Positions 1 through 7,650 of a DNA stretch of 55,403 nucleotides are shown here, piece by piece. The notes beneath the pieces were generated by a model, which was given only the letters and a program-made list of their open reading frames with translations, was not told the DNA's origin and searched no databases. Positions within the stretch are counted from its first letter, which is position 1. Each line of letters starts with the position of its first letter. The DNA is from Cyclobacteriaceae bacterium (GTDB taxonomy: Bacteria; Bacteroidota; Bacteroidia; Cytophagales; Cyclobacteriaceae). The translations under genes and the position numbers were made by a program. The stretch lies in NCBI GenBank assembly GCA_020436085.1, contig JAGQYM010000029.1, positions 1 to 55,403 of the forward strand. Direction: 5' to 3'.

Positions 1-617
1 CTTACCAATGCCTGCCCGATGAGGTGAAGCGCTACTTCCCCGTTAATCATCCTTTTATTAAGTGATGCTCCAGACACAAATCTCTCCTGTTCGGGATCGT
101 TGTTATAAATCATGTTCTGCCAGTCAAGCCATAGGTCAAAAAATAGCCCATCTTTTATTGTCTGAAATTGCACTCCTGTTTCCAACCTGTCATTCATCAC
201 CCTTTCAAAATCGTAAAGTGGCTCAATTAAGCGGTGATTTAAGCTGCTTTCCAGGTTGCCAAAAAGCAAGGCCATATTGCCTTTAGTGATCTTGAGGGTA
301 AGGGTTGGGGCTATGGTTGAGAAATCATTGTTACCAAAATCTTTATGGAAAAAGGCCCCCGCATCCAGTCGCACGCTTTTAGATATATTGTAGCTCACGT
401 AAGGATTGAACTGGTAGCCCAGCAACGTGTAGCCTTCTATGATTGTATCGAAGTATTCGTTGTTCTTGGAAAAACCCAAAAAATTAACACCCAGAAATAG
501 CTTCCCCGAGTCAGCTTCCTCCACGACCAGTCGATCCTCAAACATTTGATTGTTCAATTGGGCCCATAGCGGCAGACAGGCAAGACTCAAAAAAGTTATC
601 AGGGCAGCCTTTTGCAT
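1..617 (-). CDS. Outer-membrane beta-barrel-like protein, partial (C-terminal part beyond window edge)
   Basis: An open frame runs on the minus strand from ATG at 617 to the window edge, about 205 codons without a stop. It opens with a signal peptide (MQKAALITFLSLACLPLWAQ), so the product is exported. The rest alternates short polar and aromatic strands (LGVNFLGFS, YTLLGYQFNPYVSYNI, RLDAGAFFHKDF, TLTLKITKGNMALLFGNL), as in an outer-membrane beta-barrel. I do not recognise the family. The gene is divergent from recA with a 187-bp spacer. The 3' end is missing, so length and termination cannot be judged. The alternation and signal peptide make a real gene likely; the function is unknown. Confidence 0.75.
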   Translation of the reverse strand, partial: MQKAALITFLSLACLPLWAQLNNQMFEDRLVVEEADSGKLFLGVNFLGFSKNNEYFDTIIEGYTLLGYQFNPYVSYNISKSVRLDAGAFFHKDFGNNDFSTIAPTLTLKITKGNMALLFGNLESSLNHRLIEPLYDFERVMNDRLETGVQFQTIKDGLFFDLWLDWQNMIYNNDPEQERFVSGASLNKRMINGEVALHLIGQALV

Positions 618-673
618 AATCTATTAAAGTGCAAATTAAAGCAGTTATTGCTTAAACCTTAATGGTTAATGAA

Positions 674-687
674 TTCCGTGAACGGAA
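674..687. repeat. Palindrome TTCCGT-GA-ACGGAA between divergent OM gene and recA
   Basis: Perfect 6-bp arms around a 2-bp centre. It lies 57 bp upstream of the outer-membrane gene start and about 80 bp upstream of the recA -7 box. It could be an operator for either gene. It does not match the E. coli or Bacillus SOS boxes as I know them. Confidence 0.4.
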
Positions 688-767
688 GGAAAAAATCAGC
701 TCTAAAACAACTTCCAATCGAAATGCGAACCTTGGCGAATAAGCACTGAAATGGTAATTTCATCCCC

Positions 768-775
768 TACTTTTG
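768..775 (+). promoter_or_regulatory. recA -7 promoter element (TACTTTTG)
   Basis: Exact match to the Bacteroidota -7 consensus TAnnTTTG, 29 bp upstream of the recA ATG. This places the transcription start near 782 and gives a short leader. I see no convincing -33 TTG at the usual spacing. Confidence 0.55.
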
Positions 776-804
776 AATAATTACACTTTTAATCTAACAC
801 GTAT

Positions 805-1830
805 ATGAGCGACAACAAGGAGAAACTGAAGGCACTGCAACTTACCATCGATAAACTGGAGAAAACTTATGGTAAGGGTGCGGTCATGAAATTGAGTGAT
901 GAAAAAATTGTCGACATACCCGCCATTTCTACCGGATCGCTAGGTCTGGATTTGGCGCTTGGCATTGGTGGTATTCCTCGCGGCCGCGTGACGGAGATTT
1001 ACGGACCTGAATCGTCTGGAAAAACAACACTCACAATGCACTGCATTGCTGAGGCGCAGAAAAAAGGTGGATTGGCAGCCTTTATCGATGCAGAACATGC
1101 CTTTGACAAGAGCTACGCAGAGAAACTTGGAATTGATACTGAGAACCTACTGATCTCGCAGCCTGACAACGGCGAGCAAGCTCTTGAAATTGCTGAGCAT
1201 CTGATTCGCTCCGGAGCGATTGACATTATTGTAATTGACTCGGTGGCGGCATTGGTGCCCAAGGGCGAACTCGAAGGCGAGATGGGCGAGAGCAAAATGG
1301 GCCTTCAGGCGCGACTCATGTCACAAGCTTTGAGAAAATTGACAGGTACCATCAGCAAGACGGGATGCGCTTGTGTGTTTATCAACCAGCTTCGCGAGAA
1401 GATTGGAATCATGTTTGGCAATCCTGAAACAACAACTGGTGGAAATGCTTTGAAGTTTTACGCTTCCGTTAGGCTCGACATCAGAAGAATAGGTCAGATA
1501 AAAGAATCGGCAGACGATATTACCGGAAACCGCGTCCGTGTGAAAGTGGTGAAAAACAAAGTAGCTCCTCCTTTCAAGGTCGTAGAGTTTGATATCATGT
1601 ATGGGCGGGGGATTTCCAAGTCAGGTGAAATACTTGACATCGGAGTTGAATTGAACGTGGTACAAAAGTCAGGTTCATGGTTCAGCTACGATGGAAATAA
1701 ACTGGGTCAGGGTCGTGATGCGGTGAAGCAGCTGATTGAAGACAACCCAGAACTGATGGACGAACTTGAAAAGAAAATCAAAGAGAAAATCTCCGGTGTA
1801 GCTAAAGCACCAGCTGAAGTAGAGGAATAA
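805..1830 (+). CDS. recA: Recombinase RecA
   Basis: RecA forms filaments on single-stranded DNA, drives homologous strand exchange and activates the SOS response in bacteria that have one. The 341-residue length is normal. Walker [10 protein letters not shown] is at residues 67-75, followed by the family hallmarks FIDAEHAFD, a Walker B-like [12 protein letters not shown], and the L2 loop region [19 protein letters not shown]. The acidic, lysine-rich C-terminus ([10 protein letters not shown] to AEVEE) is typical. No intein or frameshift is present. A -7 promoter box lies just upstream and a strong terminator just downstream, so it is probably transcribed alone. Confidence 0.98.
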   Translation: MSDNKEKLKALQLTIDKLEKTYGKGAVMKLSDEKIVDIPAISTGSLGLDLALGIGGIPRGRVTEIYGPESSGKTTLTMHCIAEAQKKGGLAAFIDAEHAFDKSYAEKLGIDTENLLISQPDNGEQALEIAEHLIRSGAIDIIVIDSVAALVPKGELEGEMGESKMGLQARLMSQALRKLTGTISKTGCACVFINQLREKIGIMFGNPETTTGGNALKFYASVRLDIRRIGQIKESADDITGNRVRVKVVKNKVAPPFKVVEFDIMYGRGISKSGEILDIGVELNVVQKSGSWFSYDGNKLGQGRDAVKQLIEDNPELMDELEKKIKEKISGVAKAPAEVEE

Positions 1831-1850
1831 ATCTAATTCGGATAATTATT

Positions 1851-1880
1851 AAAGGCTGTGCCAAAGGCACGGCCTTTTTT
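1851..1880 (+). terminator. Rho-independent terminator of recA
   Basis: Stem GGCTGTGCC / GGCACGGCC (one G-U pair) with an AAA loop and a run of six T. An AAA before the stem can pair with the T run, so it may also work for the convergent permease gene, whose stop codon (1879-1881) sits in the T tract. Confidence 0.85.
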
Positions 1881-3141
1881 ATGACCTGATCGCCTCCACA
1901 GGATCAAGCCTTGCTGCCAACGCTGCCGGCACAATACCCGAAATCACTCCGATAGCACAGGACACACCAAGGCCAAGCACTATGTTTTTAAAACTCAGAA
2001 TCACTTCGAGGCTTCCAAATGGAGCGAACGTGAGAAGGAACACGAGGAAGATTCCCGTGAGGCCTCCGATCAAACTGAGGAAAATGGCCTCAAACAAAAA
2101 CTGAAAAAGGATGAAGTAGTTTTTCGATCCAAGGCTTTTCTGAAGTCCGATGATACTGGTTCGCTCTTTTACCGATACAAACATGATATTGGCTATACCG
2201 AATCCTCCAACAAGTATCGAGAATCCACCGATGATCCATCCGGCAACTCCCACCACATCAAACAATCCACTGATCACGTTTGCCAAAGCTTCAGGTCTAT
2301 TTAATGCGAAGTCATCTTTTTCAGTAGGCCGAAGTCCACGCCTGCTTCTCAACTGCCCCCTCATCTCATTTTCCAATTCCACGAGACCGACATCAGACTC
2401 TCTTCCTTTCACACCAATTCGTGATGAAGTTTCATTCCACGCACCCGTTCCGGTTTGGTATAATCTCCTGAATGCATTGTAAGGTATGATACATCCAAAG
2501 TCACTGCTGGGTGTGCCAAGAAAACTCTGACCTTCACGTTTCTGAACCCCAACAACAACAAACTTTGAGTTTTTTATTTTAATTGTTTCTCCAATTGCCG
2601 TTCTATTAGGAAACAATGCCTTTGCCACCTCGTTGCCCAGGATAGCTACTGTCCTGCCTCCCTCTATCTCATCGAACGTAAAGTATCTTCCCTCTTCTAC
2701 ATTGATTTCAAAAACATCATCATACCCATCGCTTGCACCTCTCAAACCAATTTGTCCAATGCTACTGCTTCCCCTACGGATTACTGCATTACCTCTTGCA
2801 GCAAAAATGGTAATGCCGCTATGGTTTTGAAGGTTGGTCTGTAAAAACTTAAACTCATTATAAGACGCATTAGGACGCTTCCAATAATCCCACCATTTGT
2901 ACTCCTCACCTCCATCGCTTCCTGGAAAAGGCCACTTTTCGGCATAAATCACGCCCGACCCGAGGAAGGAGAAACTGTCTTTTATATTCCTCTCCAGTGA
3001 ATCCACGATGGTGAATACAGCGATAATGGCAAAAATGCCGATCGTAACCCCCAGCAGGGATAGCACAGTACGCAAAAGGTTTACCCTGAGGGCACGAAAT
3101 GCGAAGCGAAAACTTTCAAAAATCAGTCGAAATGTGAGCAT
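1879..3141 (-). CDS. ABC transporter permease, MacB/FtsX type
   Basis: A 420-residue inner-membrane permease with the MacB layout. It has an N-terminal transmembrane helix at about residues 22-46 (LLRTVLSLLGVTIGIFAIIAVF), a large periplasmic MacB_PCD domain (about 50-280), and three C-terminal helices with the FtsX signature (VGGFGIANIMFVSVKERTSIIGLQKSLG and the closing GIVPAALAARLDPVEAIRS). Such proteins couple a cytoplasmic ATPase to export or mechanotransmission across the envelope. No ATPase gene is adjacent, so the partner must be encoded elsewhere. It is convergent with recA. Substrate unknown. Confidence 0.9.
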   Translation of the reverse strand: MLTFRLIFESFRFAFRALRVNLLRTVLSLLGVTIGIFAIIAVFTIVDSLERNIKDSFSFLGSGVIYAEKWPFPGSDGGEEYKWWDYWKRPNASYNEFKFLQTNLQNHSGITIFAARGNAVIRRGSSSIGQIGLRGASDGYDDVFEINVEEGRYFTFDEIEGGRTVAILGNEVAKALFPNRTAIGETIKIKNSKFVVVGVQKREGQSFLGTPSSDFGCIIPYNAFRRLYQTGTGAWNETSSRIGVKGRESDVGLVELENEMRGQLRSRRGLRPTEKDDFALNRPEALANVISGLFDVVGVAGWIIGGFSILVGGFGIANIMFVSVKERTSIIGLQKSLGSKNYFILFQFLFEAIFLSLIGGLTGIFLVFLLTFAPFGSLEVILSFKNIVLGLGVSCAIGVISGIVPAALAARLDPVEAIRS

Positions 3142-3204
3142 GCTTACCCGTTAGACGATAGGATCGAAAATGAGTTACAAAAGCCATTAATTAAAACAAA
3201 TCCT

Positions 3205-3212
3205 TATTTTTG
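3205..3212 (+). promoter_or_regulatory. queA -7 promoter element (TATTTTTG)
   Basis: Exact TAnnTTTG. The implied transcription start is near 3219, which leaves about 36 nt before the ATG at 3255 but only about 9 nt before the upstream ATG at 3228. This favours the downstream start for queA. Confidence 0.55.
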
Positions 3213-3254
3213 CAACCTTGATTTAAAATGCCCTTTTTGGGCCCGCTGCAAACT

Positions 3255-4301
3255 ATGAAGTTATCCAAATTTAAGTTTGATCTCCCTAATAATCTCATCT
3301 CTTCACACCCAGCCGAAAACCGTGATGAATCACGTTTGATGGTTCTTCACCGCGACAGCGGCAAAATTGAGCATAAAGTGTTCAAAGATGTAGTGGATTA
3401 CTTTGATGAAGGAGATTTGCTGGTGGGTAACGATACCATGGTTTTTCCAGCAAGGCTTTATGGCAGAAAAGAGAAAACAGGTGCCAAAATAGAGGTGTTT
3501 TTGCTTCGTGAGTTGAATGCGGAAATGCACCTATGGGATGTGCTGGTAGACCCTGCCCGCAAGATCAGGGTAGGCAATAAACTCTACTTTGGCGATGGTG
3601 ATCTGGTAGCCGAAGTAATCGATAACACGACATCAAGGGGACGCACAATTCGTTTTCTTTTCGATGGCGATTCAGAGTCTTTCAGCAAAGTGGTTGAGTC
3701 ATTGGGCGAAACTCCCCTTCCAAAATACATCAAGAGAAAAATTGAGCCCGCTGACAAAGAGCGATTCCAAACAATTTATGCTAAAAACAAAGGTGCCGTT
3801 TCTGCTCCTACAGCAGGAATGCACTTCACTAAGCAATTGATTAAGCGTCTCCAGATCAAAGGCGTTGATATGACATTCATCACGCTTCACATCGGTCTTG
3901 GTACATTCCGCCAGGTGGATGTGGAAGACTTGACGAAGCATAAGATGGACTCTGAAAACTTTATTGTGGGCAAAGAGTGCGTGGATCTTGTGAACAAAGC
4001 TTTGGAAGCAAAGAGCAAAGTATGTGCTGTGGGTACTACCACCATGAGAGCCCTTGAGTCATCCGTTTCTGCAGGCAATCGCCTTAAAGAACGCGAAGGC
4101 TGGACTGACAAATTCATCTTCCCTCCTTACGATTTCAAAATTTGCAGCGCAATGATCACCAATTTCCACATGCCTGAGTCAACTTTGCTTATGATGGCAG
4201 CAGCATTTGGTGGTTATGATCAGGTAATGCACGCCTACCAGGTAGCAAAGAAAGAAAAGTATAAATTCCTCACCTATGGTGATGCAATGTTGATTGTTTA
4301 A
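3255..4301 (+). CDS. queA: S-adenosylmethionine:tRNA ribosyltransferase-isomerase QueA
   Basis: QueA transfers and isomerises the ribosyl group of SAM onto 7-aminomethyl-7-deazaguanine in tRNA, giving epoxyqueuosine at wobble position 34 of GUN anticodons. The protein has 348 residues from the ATG at 3255, whose start [15 protein letters not shown] matches the family N-terminus. An in-frame ATG at 3228 would add nine untypical residues. Family motifs are visible: [14 protein letters not shown], the [10 protein letters not shown] region, [21 protein letters not shown]-like [11 protein letters not shown], and the C-terminal [20 protein letters not shown] terminator follows. Confidence 0.96.
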   Translation: MKLSKFKFDLPNNLISSHPAENRDESRLMVLHRDSGKIEHKVFKDVVDYFDEGDLLVGNDTMVFPARLYGRKEKTGAKIEVFLLRELNAEMHLWDVLVDPARKIRVGNKLYFGDGDLVAEVIDNTTSRGRTIRFLFDGDSESFSKVVESLGETPLPKYIKRKIEPADKERFQTIYAKNKGAVSAPTAGMHFTKQLIKRLQIKGVDMTFITLHIGLGTFRQVDVEDLTKHKMDSENFIVGKECVDLVNKALEAKSKVCAVGTTTMRALESSVSAGNRLKEREGWTDKFIFPPYDFKICSAMITNFHMPESTLLMMAAAFGGYDQVMHAYQVAKKEKYKFLTYGDAMLIV

Positions 4302-4322
4302 CACCAACATGAATTACAAAGG

Positions 4323-4350
4323 AAGCTTCAGAATATCTGGAGCTTTTTTT
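4323..4350 (+). terminator. Terminator after queA
   Basis: Stem AGCTTCAG / CTGGAGCT (one G-U pair), loop AATAT, then seven T. It lies between queA and ispD and separates the two transcripts. Confidence 0.75.
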
Positions 4351-4375
4351 ATTTTGACCAACCTTCAATAAAAAA

Positions 4376-5056
4376 GTGACGGAATACGCCCTAATAGTAG
4401 CCGGAGGCAAAGGAACGCGCATCAAGAGCAAAGTACCCAAGCAATTTCTTGAGCTTGAAGGTAAGCCTGTGCTCCTTCACACGCTTGAAGCATTCCTCAG
4501 ATATTCTAATCAAATAAAAATCATACTCGTACTTCCGGAAGAAGATTTCCCGATATGGACTGAACTAAGTACCAGGTTTCAATTCAACGTACCGATCACG
4601 CTTCAAAAGGGAGGTGACACAAGATTTCAATCTGTAAAATCCGGATTAAGTAAAATAGACGGTGAAGGTCTGGTCGCTATTCACGATGGCGTAAGGCCCC
4701 TTGTCAGCGCTGACATCATTGCCGCATCCTTCCGATTGGCAGCTGTTCATCAATCGGCAGTGGCTGCCGTTCGACTCAAAGAATCTATTCGCATGACCGA
4801 TCAGGATACGACAAAAGCGGTAGACCGATCCCGTTTCAGATTGATTCAAACCCCTCAGACCTTTGATATTGGGCTTATAAAAAAAGCCTACGAAATGAAG
4901 GAAGACACCACACTAACTGACGATGCCAGCGTGGCTGAATATGGCGGGCATCGTATTTCTTTATTTGAGGGAAGTTATGAGAACATCAAGATCACCACGG
5001 CCGAAGATTTAGTGATTGCTGAAGCACTTTTGGCGCACAGAAATAAAAAAGGCTAA
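4376..5056 (+). CDS. ispD: 2-C-methyl-D-erythritol 4-phosphate cytidylyltransferase IspD
   Basis: IspD joins CTP and MEP to make CDP-methylerythritol in the non-mevalonate isoprenoid pathway. The 226-residue length is normal. The nucleotide-binding N-terminus YALIVAGGKGTRIKSKVPKQF (about residues 4-24) and later IHDGVRPLV and TDDASVAEYGG are family signatures. Translation appears to begin at GTG (4376): it opens directly on the conserved N-terminus and no upstream ATG is in frame. Another enzyme of the pathway, Dxr, is encoded at 21672-22838. A weak hairpin overlaps the stop codon. Confidence 0.95.
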   Translation: MTEYALIVAGGKGTRIKSKVPKQFLELEGKPVLLHTLEAFLRYSNQIKIILVLPEEDFPIWTELSTRFQFNVPITLQKGGDTRFQSVKSGLSKIDGEGLVAIHDGVRPLVSADIIAASFRLAAVHQSAVAAVRLKESIRMTDQDTTKAVDRSRFRLIQTPQTFDIGLIKKAYEMKEDTTLTDDASVAEYGGHRISLFEGSYENIKITTAEDLVIAEALLAHRNKKG

Positions 5057-5075
5057 CGTTCCCGCTAGCCTTTCT
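5045..5075 (+). terminator. Probable terminator overlapping the ispD stop codon
   Basis: AAAGGCTAACG and CGCTAGCCTTT form a stem with one mismatch around TTCC. The ispD stop TAA lies in the 5' arm. The short T tract (TTTCTC) makes it a moderate candidate; the flanking A run could let it work in both directions for the convergent DUF2795 gene. Confidence 0.5.
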
Positions 5076-5093
5076 CAAAAATGTTAATTGGCA

Positions 5094-5315
5094 CTAATAC
5101 TCATCCTCGTTGAAGAAGAAGTCCTCCTTCGTGGGATAATCGGGCCAAATTTCCTCAATGCTTTCATAAGGTTGTCCGTCATCTTCCAACTCCTGCAAAT
5201 TCTCCACTACTTCCAATGGCGCACCAGACCTGATAGAGAAGTCAATCAACTCATCTTTAGTAGCCGGCCAGGGTGCATCTTCCAGATAAGAAGCTAATTC
5301 GAGTGTCCAATACAT
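5094..5315 (-). CDS. Small acidic DUF2795 family protein
   Basis: A 73-residue cytosolic protein, MYWTLELASYLEDAPWPAT..., with an acidic aromatic tail (EEIWPDYPTKEDFFFNEDEY). It matches the DUF2795-type small proteins common in Bacteroidota, which have the core WPATKDELIDFSIRSGAP followed by ENLQELEDDG. The function is unknown. It has an unusually clear Shine-Dalgarno-like GGGAGG 8 nt before the ATG and a good upstream promoter, which suggests strong expression. It is convergent with ispD and divergent from ettA. Confidence 0.85.
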   Translation of the reverse strand: MYWTLELASYLEDAPWPATKDELIDFSIRSGAPLEVVENLQELEDDGQPYESIEEIWPDYPTKEDFFFNEDEY

Positions 5316-5318
5316 AGT

Positions 5319-5330
5319 CGTCCTCCCTTT
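5319..5330 (-). promoter_or_regulatory. Shine-Dalgarno-like ribosome binding site of the DUF2795 gene
   Basis: Reads AAAAGGGAGGAC on the minus strand, a few nt before the ATG at 5315. Strong SD motifs are rare in Bacteroidota, so this one is worth noting. Confidence 0.5.
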
Positions 5331-5340
5331 TAATTTTTCG

Positions 5341-5371
5341 CAAAAATAGAATTTAATTGATTAAAACAAAC
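5341..5371 (-). promoter_or_regulatory. Promoter of the DUF2795 gene
   Basis: On the minus strand: TTTG (5370-5367), 18-bp spacer, then TATTTTTG (5348-5341), an exact TAnnTTTG -7 box. The distance to the ATG is 26 bp. Confidence 0.6.
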
Positions 5372-5500
5372 ACGGTTCATTTTTAATCCCCGAAAGCAAA
5401 AAACACTCCGTTTTTACCCGAAATAAACATTTACAAGAGCAAACTTCATGGGCTGGGTCAAATTGATCATATTAGCGACTCTAAAATAGGATTGATCTAA

Positions 5501-7183
5501 ATGGCGGACGAAAAGATTATTTTCTCGATGACTGGGGTAAACAAGATTTACCCACCCAACAAACAAGTTCTCAAAAACATTTATCTCTCATTTTTCTACG
5601 GAGCCAAGATTGGCGTCCTGGGTCTTAACGGATCTGGTAAGTCTTCATTGTTGAGAATTATTGCCGGCATCGACAAGGAGTTTCAGGGCGAGGTCGTATC
5701 TGACCTCAGTTTCTCTGTTGGATTGCTTGAGCAGGAACCTCAGTTGGACAAGACAAAGACGGTAAAACAGATCGTGGAGGAAGGGGTTAAGGAGACTGTT
5801 GACCTGCTGAAGGAATTTGAGGAAATCAACAATAAGTTTGCTGATCCCGAGATCATGGACAACCCTGATGCGATGGAGAAATTGATCAATCGTCAGGGTG
5901 AGGTACAAGAAAAACTTGATGCCACAGAAGCATGGGAACTGGACCACAAACTGGAGCGCGCAATGGACGCACTTCGTTGCCCTCCACCCGATGCAAGTGT
6001 AGAACATCTTTCCGGTGGTGAAAAAAGAAGAGTAGCGTTGTGTCGCTTGCTGCTACAGGAGCCTGATGTGCTTTTGCTTGATGAACCTACAAACCATCTT
6101 GATGCTGAATCCGTGCACTGGCTTGAGGAACACTTACGTCAGTACAAGGGTACCATCATTGCCGTTACTCACGATCGTTATTTTTTGGATAATGTTGCTG
6201 GGTGGATTCTTGAGTTAGATCGCGGGGAAGGTATACCCTGGAAAGGGAATTACTCATCGTGGCTGGATCAGAAATCGAAACGACTCGCACAGGAAGAAAA
6301 GACTGAATCCAAGAGACAAAAAACACTTGAGCGAGAGCTTGAGTGGGTACGCATGGGGCCGAAGGGTAGACATGCGAAGGGTAAGGCTCGTTTGAGCGCT
6401 TACGAAAAGTTATTAACACAGGAAGCAAAAGAGAAAGAAGAAAAACTCGAACTCTTTATTCCACCCGGTCCGCGACTCGGCAATAAAGTAATAGAGGCGA
6501 ACGGTGTTGCAAAAGGATATGGTGACAAGCTTCTGTATGAAAATTTAACATTTTCTCTACCTCCTGCCGGTATCGTAGGCATTATCGGACCGAACGGTGC
6601 CGGTAAGACTACACTATTCAAAATGATCATTGGCAAAGAGAAGCCGGATGCCGGTACATTTAGCGTAGGTGAAACAGTTCAAATCGCCTATGTTGACCAG
6701 GAACATGATGACCTTAAGCCAGATGATTCCGTTTGGCAGGCAATCACCGATGGCAGCGAGCTTATGGACCTGGGTGGAAAGCAAATCAACTCAAGGGCAT
6801 ACGTCAGTAAATTCAATTTTGGAGGAACAGACCAGCAGAAGAAAGTAAAAGAGCTATCAGGTGGTATGCGTAACCGTGTGCACCTCGCAATAGCTTTGAA
6901 GCAAGGAGGCAACTTATTGCTTTTGGACGAACCTACTAACGACCTTGATGTGAACACGCTTCGCGCTCTGGAAGAAGCTTTGGAGAACTTTGCTGGCTGC
7001 GCTGTAATCATCTCTCACGATCGCTGGTTCCTCGACAGAGTTTGTACACACATTCTGGCATTTGAGGGAGATTCGCAGGTGTTTTGGTATGAAGGTACCT
7101 TCAGCGAATACGAGGAGAACAAGAAGAAGCGACTGGGTGACGATCAGCCACACCGAATTCGTTACAAGAAGCTCGTTAAGTAA
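5501..7183 (+). CDS. ettA: ABC-F protein EttA (energy-dependent translational throttle)
   Basis: EttA binds the ribosomal E site and gates the first elongation steps according to the ATP/ADP ratio. This 560-residue protein has two ABC ATPase domains and no membrane segments. Domain 1 has Walker A GLNGSGKSS at 41-49, signature LSGGEKRRVALCRLLL and Walker B LLLDEPTNHLDAES. Domain 2 has Walker A GPNGAGKTT, signature LSGGMRNRVHLA and Walker B LLLDEPTNDLD. Between them lies the basic ABC-F linker (about residues 250-320) with ERELEWVRMGPKGRHAKGKAR, typical of EttA. It has its own strong terminator. Confidence 0.95.
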   Translation: MADEKIIFSMTGVNKIYPPNKQVLKNIYLSFFYGAKIGVLGLNGSGKSSLLRIIAGIDKEFQGEVVSDLSFSVGLLEQEPQLDKTKTVKQIVEEGVKETVDLLKEFEEINNKFADPEIMDNPDAMEKLINRQGEVQEKLDATEAWELDHKLERAMDALRCPPPDASVEHLSGGEKRRVALCRLLLQEPDVLLLDEPTNHLDAESVHWLEEHLRQYKGTIIAVTHDRYFLDNVAGWILELDRGEGIPWKGNYSSWLDQKSKRLAQEEKTESKRQKTLERELEWVRMGPKGRHAKGKARLSAYEKLLTQEAKEKEEKLELFIPPGPRLGNKVIEANGVAKGYGDKLLYENLTFSLPPAGIVGIIGPNGAGKTTLFKMIIGKEKPDAGTFSVGETVQIAYVDQEHDDLKPDDSVWQAITDGSELMDLGGKQINSRAYVSKFNFGGTDQQKKVKELSGGMRNRVHLAIALKQGGNLLLLDEPTNDLDVNTLRALEEALENFAGCAVIISHDRWFLDRVCTHILAFEGDSQVFWYEGTFSEYEENKKKRLGDDQPHRIRYKKLVK

Positions 7184-7210
7184 AAAACGCCCTTATCGTT
7201 ATATAAGACT

Positions 7211-7245
7211 AGCAAATGCTTAACTGCATTTGCTTTTTTATTTTT
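7211..7245 (+). terminator. Terminator after ettA
   Basis: Perfect 9-bp stem AGCAAATGC / GCATTTGCT, loop TTAACT (6 nt), followed by TTTTTATTTTT. It lies only 19 bp before the next start codon. Confidence 0.88.
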
Positions 7246-7263
7246 ACCAAATAGACACAACCT

Positions 7264-7632
7264 ATGAAACCACTTTACACCATTGTGTTGCTCACACTCT
7301 CCAACACCTTCATGACGTTTGCCTGGTATGGTCATTTGAAATTCAAAGAAATGAAATGGAGCCAGAACCTTCCGCTAATAACGGTGATCCTCATTAGCTG
7401 GGGAATCGCGTTTTTTGAATACCTCCTTCAGGTGCCAGCTAATCGAATTGGTTTCAAAAATTATGGTGGCCCATTTTCGCTGGTGGAACTAAAAGTCCTT
7501 CAGGAAGTCATTACCCTGATTGTGTTTCTTATTTTTTCGTTGTTCCTGTTTAAGAGCGAAACCTTTCGCTGGAATCATTTTGTAGGTTTCCTTCTCCTAA
7601 TTGGTGCCGTGTATTTTATATTCAAAAAATAG
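7264..7632 (+). CDS. DMT-superfamily membrane protein (DUF486)
   Basis: A 122-residue inner-membrane protein with four predicted helices (about 5-22, 35-54, 75-97, 101-119). The sequence FMTFAWYGHLKF, then LISWGIAFFEYLLQVPANRIGF, then SLVELKVLQEVITLIVF is characteristic of the DUF486/DMT family of small-multidrug-resistance-like proteins. Substrate unknown. The gene converges on the M20 peptidase gene with a 9-bp gap; a shared hairpin contains both stop codons. Confidence 0.9.
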   Translation: MKPLYTIVLLTLSNTFMTFAWYGHLKFKEMKWSQNLPLITVILISWGIAFFEYLLQVPANRIGFKNYGGPFSLVELKVLQEVITLIVFLIFSLFLFKSETFRWNHFVGFLLLIGAVYFIFKK

Positions 7633-7650
7633 AGCTTGCCTCTATTTTTT
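7624..7650. terminator. Bidirectional terminator holding both convergent stop codons
   Basis: AAAAAATAGAG (7624-7634) pairs perfectly over 11 bp with CTCTATTTTTT (7640-7650) around CTTGC. The plus-strand TAG stop (7630-7632) lies in the left arm and the minus-strand TAG stop (7644-7642) in the right arm. The A/T tracts provide a U run in either direction. Confidence 0.75.

Noticed and set aside
62-286. 74-residue open frame on the plus strand at the window start
   Set aside because: It lies antisense to the partial outer-membrane gene, which has a signal peptide and strand periodicity.
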